A stretch of DNA of 20,328 nucleotides, from contig JAJRUA010000404.1 in the NCBI GenBank assembly GCA_024278035.1, forward strand, positions 1 to 20,328, given 5' to 3'. Of the stretch, positions 15,921 through 20,328 are shown piece by piece (within the stretch, counting starts at the first letter, position 1; every line of letters begins with the position of its first letter). A program made the position numbers and the translations under genes. The notes beneath the pieces were generated by a model that was not told the origin of the DNA, searched no databases, and was given only the letters and a program-made list of their open reading frames with translations. The stretch comes from Planctomycetota bacterium. Its GTDB lineage: Bacteria; Planctomycetota; Planctomycetia; Pirellulales; Lacipirellulaceae.

Positions 15921-15966
15921 TCCGTGCCAGGATGGCCCGGCTATAGCCGGGCCATCCTGGCACGGA
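15921..15966. repeat. Perfect 46-nt palindrome
   Basis: All 23 base pairs on each side of the centre (15943/15944) are matched; the core reads GGCCCGGCTATAGCCGGGCC, flanked by TCCGTGCCAGGAT and its complement. It lies 20 bases after the stop of the minus-strand gene at 15987 and upstream of the CBS gene. No T-tract follows on either strand, so it is a dispersed palindromic repeat or cruciform-forming element rather than a standard terminator. Confidence 0.85.
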
Positions 15967-15986
15967 AAAGGGAGCGGAGCGGGCCC

Positions 15987-16841
15987 CTATCCCGAGGGCT
16001 TCTCATAAAATTGTGTCAGGTCCATTCCGCCCCGCTGCTCTTCCTCCAGCAGCTTAATCCGCTTCTCCATTTGCTCTATCTGTCGGGCCAATTGGGGCAA
16101 TAGCGTCTGTTGGGCCTCTGGTTTTTTCATCCGGGGAGGCTCGGGGTAGCCTAGCTGACGGTGCAGTGAATTAAACAAATAGAGCGGGTCTTTGTGGCGA
16201 TTGGCCATCGCGATTCGGCCTTCTCGCTCTCCAAACAGAGCCTGGGTCGCTTCATTCTTCTCGCCTCCTCGTCCTGACCGTTGGGCATGTTCGCTTTGAA
16301 CGTAGATCAAATCGGCCAGATCGACCATCCCCACCTGATGGCGAATCGCCAGAATCCATTCGCGCCAAACCGCAGGAAATACCGGGTCGCCCGCCACGGC
16401 GGTGAGCCCTTTGTCATAGCCGAGCCGGTTGCGGCAGAGCGTCTCAAACTCATACAAAAAGAGCCCCTGGAGCGTCGGGGCCTTACTTGCCGAGTAAGTA
16501 CCCGCCCGATAGCTGGCTTCTCTCCCCAGCACCTCCAGTCCGATCCGCAGGTCGAATCGCCCCTGTTCATTCTCCGATTCACGCATGATGTAGGTCTGGA
16601 ACGGCGTGAAGTAGTGCCCCAACTGCTCCATGGCCACGCACATCTGACCCGCATGCCGAAGCTCCGACAGCATAAAGTCAATCGCCATTGGCAGCTTGGT
16701 CGTGGCGAGCGCCTCCTCACGAGCCGTCTGCAAAACCTCCTGGGCAGGCGTGTTTTGTGATCGCCGCTCACCCAAGAGCCCAAAAAAATGGGCCTGTTCG
16801 ATGTATTCCTCCACCCCTAACGGAGCGACAGGGTTTTCCAT
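15987..16841 (-). CDS. Conserved-looking protein with C-terminal coiled coil, unknown function
   Basis: A 284-residue soluble protein without signal peptide or membrane segment. The first 200 residues are mostly helical, with runs such as AIDFMLSELRHAGQMCVAME and a Tyr/Arg-rich middle (EVLGREASYRAGTYSASKAP); residues about 245-270 form a short coiled coil (LARQIEQMEKRIKLLEEEQR). No catalytic motif or family was recognised. The ATG at 16841 is the first start in frame, and its codon use looks like that of its neighbours. Downstream on the same strand it is separated from the CBS/kor cluster by about 230 bases containing a 46-nt palindrome, so it is probably transcribed separately. Confidence 0.7.
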   Translation of the reverse strand: MENPVAPLGVEEYIEQAHFFGLLGERRSQNTPAQEVLQTAREEALATTKLPMAIDFMLSELRHAGQMCVAMEQLGHYFTPFQTYIMRESENEQGRFDLRIGLEVLGREASYRAGTYSASKAPTLQGLFLYEFETLCRNRLGYDKGLTAVAGDPVFPAVWREWILAIRHQVGMVDLADLIYVQSEHAQRSGRGGEKNEATQALFGEREGRIAMANRHKDPLYLFNSLHRQLGYPEPPRMKKPEAQQTLLPQLARQIEQMEKRIKLLEEEQRGGMDLTQFYEKPSG

Positions 16842-16856
16842 GTGGTTTCCCCTTAT

Positions 16857-16880
16857 AGCCGCAGGCGGAAGCCGCGGTCG
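16857..16880 (+). repeat. Second copy of the CCGCAGGCGGAAGCC dispersed repeat
   Basis: The sequence AGCCGCAGGCGGAAGCC followed by GCGGTCG matches the arm at 4669-4695 except for one missing base (AGCCAGCGGTCG there). In both places it lies shortly upstream of a minus-strand start codon, between divergent genes. Here no complete inverted partner follows. Confidence 0.65.
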
Positions 16881-17002
16881 TTTCGTACTTGGTTACCTGC
16901 AAGTCTTCCCCCGCCAGCTCCCGCAGGCGGCTGCCAATCGTCAGCGATCGACCTAACCTCTATACTAATCTCCCTACCGATCCTAACCGAATCGCCCAAG
17001 AG

Positions 17003-17060
17003 AGAACCACAGATTACACGGATGGCAAAAATCGGTGCTATCCGTGAAATCCGTGGTTCT
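17003..17060. repeat. Imperfect 21-bp inverted repeat, 16-nt loop
   Basis: The arms 17003-17023 (AGAACCACAGATTACACGGA then T) and 17040-17060 match as inverse complements at 19 of 21 positions. The motif 'accacagattacacggat' belongs to a class of intergenic repeats I recall from many environmental bacterial genomes; it is related in form to the ATCCGCG repeat at 458. Confidence 0.65.
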
Positions 17061-17096
17061 TAAAAGCATTCCTGCTTTCTAGTCCTTTCGTTTTTT

Positions 17097-17124
17097 CTTG
17101 GCGTACTTGGCGTCTTGGCGGTTC
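17097..17124 (+). repeat. TTGGCGT-type tandem repeat overlapping the upstream ribBA frame
   Basis: Three imperfect units (CTTGGCGTA, CTTGGCGT, CTTGGCGGT) in tandem. This motif is another widespread intergenic repeat type by general recollection. The ribBA frame stays open through it, which can make automated start calls too early (TTG at 17098). Confidence 0.5.
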
Positions 17125-17151
17125 CGTTCCCTCTTAATAAGCCACCATTCC

Positions 17152-18366
17152 GTGTCCAGCAACTTCTCCTCTATCGAACAAGCCCTCGAAGCCCTCGCCG
17201 CGGGGCGGGTCGTTATTGTCGTCGATGCCGAGGATCGTGAAAACGAGGGCGATTTCGTCGCTGCTGCCGAAAAAGTATCGACCGAAATGGTCAATTTCAT
17301 GATCACCCATGGCCGGGGGCAACTCTGCATGCCTTTGTTGCCTGATACGGCAGAGCGGCTTCGTTTGCCGCCGATGGTCGATTCGGCCCTCAACGACGCT
17401 CCGCTCCAAACCAACTACACCGTCTCGGTCGATCACATCTCGGCCCAAACCGGCATCACCGCCGAAGAACGGGCGACCACCATCCGTGCCCTTTGTGATG
17501 ACACCAGCACGCCGGCTGACTTCGTTCGCCCCGGACACATGTTCCCCTTGGTCGCCAAAGAAGGGGGCGTTCTCCGTCGCGCGGGCCACACCGAGGCCGC
17601 TGTCGATCTTGCACGCATGGCGGGGCTCACTCCGGCGGGCGTCATTTGCGAAGTCCTGAGCGAAGATGGCGATCGGGCCGGTCGAGATCGGCTTCATGCC
17701 CTTTCTGCTGAGTTTGACTTGCCGATCATTTCGATCGAACAACTCATCGCTCATCGCCGCGTACGAGAGAAACTGGTCGAGCGCTCTGCCGAGGCACAGC
17801 TCCCCACCAAGCATGGCCCGGCAAAAATCATTGCCTACACCGTCAAGTACGAGCCCATGGAACCGGTCGCCATCGTCTTTGGCGACCTCTCTTCGGTAGA
17901 AGCCCCGCTCATTCGCTTGCACTCAAGCTGCTTCACTGGCGATGCGATCGGCTCGCTCCGTTGCGACTGTGGCGATCAACTCCAAATGGCCCTCAAGCAA
18001 ATCAGCGACGAAGGCGTCGGTGCCGTTATCTACTTGCCACAAGAGGGCCGTGGCATTGGCCTCAAGGCAAAAATTGCTGCCTATGCTCTGCAAGATAAAG
18101 GGATGGACACGGTCGAAGCGAACCTTGCGCTCGGCTTCAAAGCGGATGCCCGCGACTACGGCGTCGGCATTCAATTGCTCAAAGACCTGGGGCTCACGAA
18201 GATTCGTTTGCTGACGAACAACCCGAAGAAGCTCGACGCTGTCGTCTACGGCGGATTCGATCTGGAAGTGGTCGATCAGGTGCCGATCGTACCACCAGCG
18301 AACAGCAATAACGAATCGTATCTTGCGACAAAACGAGACAAGATGGGGCACACACTACCAGAGTAA
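17152..18366 (+). CDS. ribBA: Bifunctional DHBP synthase / GTP cyclohydrolase II
   Basis: A 404-residue riboflavin-pathway enzyme. The N-terminal DHBP synthase (about 5-205) makes dihydroxybutanone phosphate from ribulose 5-phosphate and shows DAEDRENEGDF (25-35), HGRGQLCMPL and RPGHMFPL...RRAGHTEAAVDL (126-152). The C-terminal GTP cyclohydrolase II (about 212-400) has zinc ligands C260, C271 and C273 (HSSCFTGD, RCDCGDQL), then QEGRGIGLKAKI and RLLTNNPKK. Where many homologues have YLRQEGRG this one has YLPQEGRG, and HSSC replaces the common HSEC. The GTG at 17152 is chosen because it fits the family N terminus; the earlier TTG at 17098 lies inside a repeat. No Shine-Dalgarno is evident. No other rib genes are adjacent. 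Confidence 0.93.
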   Translation: MSSNFSSIEQALEALAAGRVVIVVDAEDRENEGDFVAAAEKVSTEMVNFMITHGRGQLCMPLLPDTAERLRLPPMVDSALNDAPLQTNYTVSVDHISAQTGITAEERATTIRALCDDTSTPADFVRPGHMFPLVAKEGGVLRRAGHTEAAVDLARMAGLTPAGVICEVLSEDGDRAGRDRLHALSAEFDLPIISIEQLIAHRRVREKLVERSAEAQLPTKHGPAKIIAYTVKYEPMEPVAIVFGDLSSVEAPLIRLHSSCFTGDAIGSLRCDCGDQLQMALKQISDEGVGAVIYLPQEGRGIGLKAKIAAYALQDKGMDTVEANLALGFKADARDYGVGIQLLKDLGLTKIRLLTNNPKKLDAVVYGGFDLEVVDQVPIVPPANSNNESYLATKRDKMGHTLPE

Positions 18367-18375
18367 GTGGGCAAA

Positions 18376-18446
18376 CTCGCCGCGGTCGGGGACGACGCGG
18401 CTCCCAAGAGCCGCGCAAGAACCGCGTTGTCCCCAACCGCGGCGAG
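18376..18446. repeat. REPIN-like pair of inverted REP elements upstream of the RAYT-like gene
   Basis: Two 28-nt copies face each other: plus at 18376-18403 (CTCGCCGCGGTCGGGGACGA then CGCGGCTC) and minus at 18419-18446, differing at only three positions. A 15-nt spacer separates them. An alternative perfect hairpin (CGCGGCTC-CCAA-GAGCCGCG, 18396-18415) can form inside. The pair starts 10 bases after the ribBA stop and ends 21 bases before the ATG of the transposase-like gene. Confidence 0.85.
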
Positions 18447-18467
18447 CGTAAAAACAGTCCCTCAACC

Positions 18468-19529
18468 ATGCTCCATTTCCGCGCCACCGTCTACGCCCTC
18501 CCGCCGGCTACCAATCCGGGCCCCCAACGCACGCTGCGCCATCTCGAACTCCCCACCCTCGCCGGCGAAACCAACGGCCCGCCCCTCTTCACCGAGCCGC
18601 TCCCCGTCACGTTTGATTCCATGCAGCAGCAGCTTTTAGAGAACGATCGCTGCGACTGCGAACCGGACGGTTTCTTCTTGCTAACTGGCCACCACAGTAA
18701 GAGCCTATCCCAGAACCCTTCAGAAGGCATCCAGCGGTCGAGAAAGACCGATGCACCAGATGGTTGGGGGACGTGCAGTAAAACCTTTTGGCGTGTCAAC
18801 GGCCACATGCACGAGCACAACGGCAAGATGCACCGGGTGGAACTCAGCGGCGAGTGTCCCGAAGAATCGCTCGACATCTTGCTCCGCACGATGGGCTGGC
18901 CCACGGTGTCGCTCGTCTTTGAGCTAGTCGAAGAAGGCGTCACCCTCAGCGAAGAAAACTTCAGGAGATACGCGACCGCGTGTGAGAGTCGCGTCGTCCC
19001 GATCGCGGCGCGCGTCACCTTCCCCCCCCCGCCAGCCCAACCGTTCCCCACCCACACCGCATGGCACATCACATTCGGCACCTACGGCACCCGTCTCCAC
19101 GGCGACCCGCGCCCCACCGTCGATCGCGATAAAAACGAGTACGGCACCCCCTTCCAAACCAAAGACACGGATTTGCAACGTGCCATGGAAGAGAGCCTCG
19201 CTCATCCTCCCGTCCGCCTCACGCAAGAACAACGGGAGCTGATCGAACATTCGCTCCCCGAAATCTGCGAGCGTGGCGGCTGGACTCTCCGAGCCATCGC
19301 CGCTGCCGAAGATCACGTTCACATCGTATTGGACATAAAAAAAGAAATCCACGGCGAGCGCGTACGTCGCTTACTAAAACGATGGTTGACCGAGGCGCTC
19401 GACACGCATTGGCCCCGTGACGAGGGGACCCGTTGGTGGGCCACACAGGGATCGAACAAAGCGATCAAAGACGCGTCGTATCTCCGCAACGCGGTAGCGT
19501 ACGTCGAACGACAACGAACGGTACGCTAA
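18468..19529 (+). CDS. Fusion of a conserved domain to a RAYT/Y1-type HUH transposase domain
   Basis: A 353-residue protein in three parts. Residues 1-168 form a domain of unknown function with HLELPTLAGETNGPPLFTEP, RCDCEPDGFFLLTGH, TFWRVNGHMHEH and HRVELSGECPEE; about 75-105 look like an insertion. Residues 169-195 are a linker (REP-encoded, then Pro-rich). Residues 196-353 resemble IS200/Y1 HUH transposases of the REP-associated kind: THTAWHITFGTYGTRLHGD at the first strand, the HUH motif HVH (283-285, in EDHVHIVLD), the helix RVRRLLKRWLTEAL, and a late tyrosine (Y345 in NAVAYVERQ) as the likely nucleophile. RAYTs are single-copy domesticated transposases thought to move REP sequences. Inverted REP pairs flank this gene, and a REP lies inside it. 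No ribosome site is evident. I know no other RAYT fused behind this N-terminal domain, but could not search. Confidence 0.75.
   Translation: MLHFRATVYALPPATNPGPQRTLRHLELPTLAGETNGPPLFTEPLPVTFDSMQQQLLENDRCDCEPDGFFLLTGHHSKSLSQNPSEGIQRSRKTDAPDGWGTCSKTFWRVNGHMHEHNGKMHRVELSGECPEESLDILLRTMGWPTVSLVFELVEEGVTLSEENFRRYATACESRVVPIAARVTFPPPPAQPFPTHTAWHITFGTYGTRLHGDPRPTVDRDKNEYGTPFQTKDTDLQRAMEESLAHPPVRLTQEQRELIEHSLPEICERGGWTLRAIAAAEDHVHIVLDIKKEIHGERVRRLLKRWLTEALDTHWPRDEGTRWWATQGSNKAIKDASYLRNAVAYVERQRTVR
18986..19012 (-). repeat. REP element inside the coding sequence
   Basis: Read on the minus strand, GCGCCGCGATCGGGACGACG then CGACTC matches the 28-nt REP motif of the flanking pairs with one or two differences. 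In the plus frame it is translated as part of the linker ESRVVPIAAR (about residues 173-182). Confidence 0.8.
19022..19030 (+). repeat. C9 homopolymer tract in the linker
   Basis: Nine consecutive C encode the Pro-rich part of the linker between the N-terminal and transposase domains. Gain or loss of one base would separate the two domains by frameshift. Confidence 0.8.
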
Positions 19530-19537
19530 GTAAAACG

Positions 19538-19619
19538 CGCGCCGCGGTCGAGGACGACGCGACTCGCACGGTTTGTCTTAATTTGCTCGTGAGAGTCACG
19601 TCGCCCCAACCGCGGCGCG
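19538..19619. repeat. REPIN-like pair of inverted REP elements downstream of the RAYT-like gene
   Basis: A plus copy at 19538-19565 (GCGCCGCGGTCGAGGACGAC then GCGACTC) faces a minus copy at 19593-19619, with a 27-nt spacer. The copies share the core of the upstream pair and the internal REP. The block begins 9 bases after the transposase stop and ends 6 bases before the stop of the convergent gene, so it could also limit transcription from both sides. Confidence 0.82.
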
Positions 19620-19625
19620 AGTCAC

Positions 19626-20328
19626 TCACCTATTCCCCATTGCCTTACCACTCTTTTCAACGGGTTCCACAAGCGACCAAATCACCCAGTCGCCTTCATA
19701 TTCTTCTCCCACCTCTTTTTTCGGTGGTCCAACAACGTAGTAACTCTGATCCCCTTTACTGCTTTTCGGCAACCGCCCCCCGTCATCATCCCCATCCACC
19801 CCCAAGCTATAAACCACCGGTTTTCCGTCCTTCAAAACATACCCGAGCGCCCCGCCATTGATCCGGTCCACCGGCACCTCCGGCAACCACCGCGACGCAA
19901 GCTCCGCCAGCGCCTCGGGCCAATCCCCGTGCTCCCGACGATAGAGTTCAAGGGCAATGCCAATAAGAACCCCATCGCGACGCCCACGGCTACGCTCGAA
20001 AGTTGATTCGGATATCCAGAAAGCAGGAAACGTTAGGTCCAATAACCTGTAACGAAAATGTTGCCACTGTGACATTTTTTGAAGACGCGCACCCGCCGTT
20101 TTCTCATAAGCAGAAAAGGTTCGATCCCATAATGGTCGCTGGTAATAAGCATATGATGCTGTCGATAATGCTTCCCATTTTTTGTGCAATTCATTTCGGG
20201 AAGCGAGAGCAACGTAAGAAAGTGGGCGGTGGTCGTCGCATCGCCGAACGAATCGGCTAGCTCTTCTGCCGACGCGCCCGCTTCGAGGCCATCCATAAAA
20301 TGAGCGATCAGTTCTTCGGCAACGTCCG
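19626..20328 (-). pseudogene. Frame-broken gene, 5' end beyond the window
   Basis: Two reading frames carry parts of one apparent gene. The upstream part, from the window edge to about 20220, reads DVAEELIAHFMDGLEAGASA then EELADSFGDATTT, a HAAS/permease-prefix-like helical domain. The downstream part, in another frame, reads HKKWEALSTASYAYYQRPLW to the stop at 19626 and includes ALELYRREHGDWPEALAEL and PVVYSLGVDGDDDGG, which I associate with large uncharacterised planctomycete proteins. The join falls near 20190-20230, and the expected membrane segment between the parts is missing, so an internal deletion with frameshift is likely. The downstream part could still be translated from an internal TTG at 20189, but that seems unlikely. 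Confidence 0.6.

Larger units (their letters stand above)
16842..17151. other. Repeat-rich divergent region before ribBA
   Basis: About 310 bases between divergent genes without a convincing coding frame. It holds three different repeat types: a CCGCAGGCGG element (16857-16880, with a shorter relative at about 16919), a long inverted repeat (17003-17060) and a TTGGCGT tandem motif (17097-17124). No FMN riboswitch was recognised before ribBA, and no clear promoter pair stands out. Confidence 0.55.

Noticed and set aside
17098..17151. N-terminal extension of ribBA from TTG 17098
   Set aside because: The extra residues are encoded by a dispersed repeat and do not resemble the family N terminus.
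16842..17151. FMN riboswitch before ribBA
   Set aside because: None of the conserved FMN-aptamer core could be found; the region is filled by repeats.
18376..19619. CRISPR array
   Set aside because: The repeats are few, inverted in pairs and separated by a gene; there are no regular spacers and no cas genes.

Overview
The window looks like chromosomal DNA from a planctomycete, probably of the Pirellulales type. The reasons are several membrane or coiled-coil proteins of kinds I associate with that group, an elongation factor G of the mitochondrial-EFG1-like (spdEFG1) type standing outside any str operon, a fused two-subunit 2-oxoacid:ferredoxin oxidoreductase, a TIGR03008-like CAAX protease, and many palindromic intergenic repeats. 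No rRNA gene is present, so the placement is inference from protein families.

Left end (1-3850): a lone IS66-type TnpA orf without its partner genes, a membrane-anchored coiled-coil protein, then the remains of an integrative element. The element remains are a TubC-docking-like/zinc-ribbon orf without a normal start codon, and a tyrosine recombinase broken by a frameshift and an in-frame stop although all its catalytic motifs survive. The recombinase runs into a tRNA(CAT) gene, the likely integration target.

Middle (3850-10640): a CAAX-family intramembrane protease diverges from fusA (EF-G), which ends at a textbook terminator. Then come a small membrane protein, an M48 metalloprotease with a Gly/Arg-rich N-terminal tail, a DUF2231-like membrane protein with an acidic linker, and an unrecognised secreted protein.

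Central metabolism block (10700-15757, minus strand): CBS protein, korA (gamma-alpha fusion), a zinc-ribbon SAM methyltransferase, korB, and a second CBS protein with a zinc ribbon. The two CBS proteins bracket the oxidoreductase genes and probably sense a nucleotide in connection with ferredoxin-linked 2-oxoglutarate metabolism (inference). An unrecognised coiled-coil protein lies upstream, separated by a perfect 46-nt palindrome.

Right end (16842-20328): ribBA starts just after three kinds of dispersed repeat. It is followed by the most interesting locus. A HUH/Y1-type transposase domain resembling REP-associated tyrosine transposases (RAYTs) is fused to the C terminus of a separate conserved domain. 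REP-like palindromes lie on both sides, one REP copy is translated as the linker between the two domains, and another copy lies about 15 kb away beside the tRNA. A C9 tract sits in the linker. The window ends in a frame-broken, edge-truncated gene.
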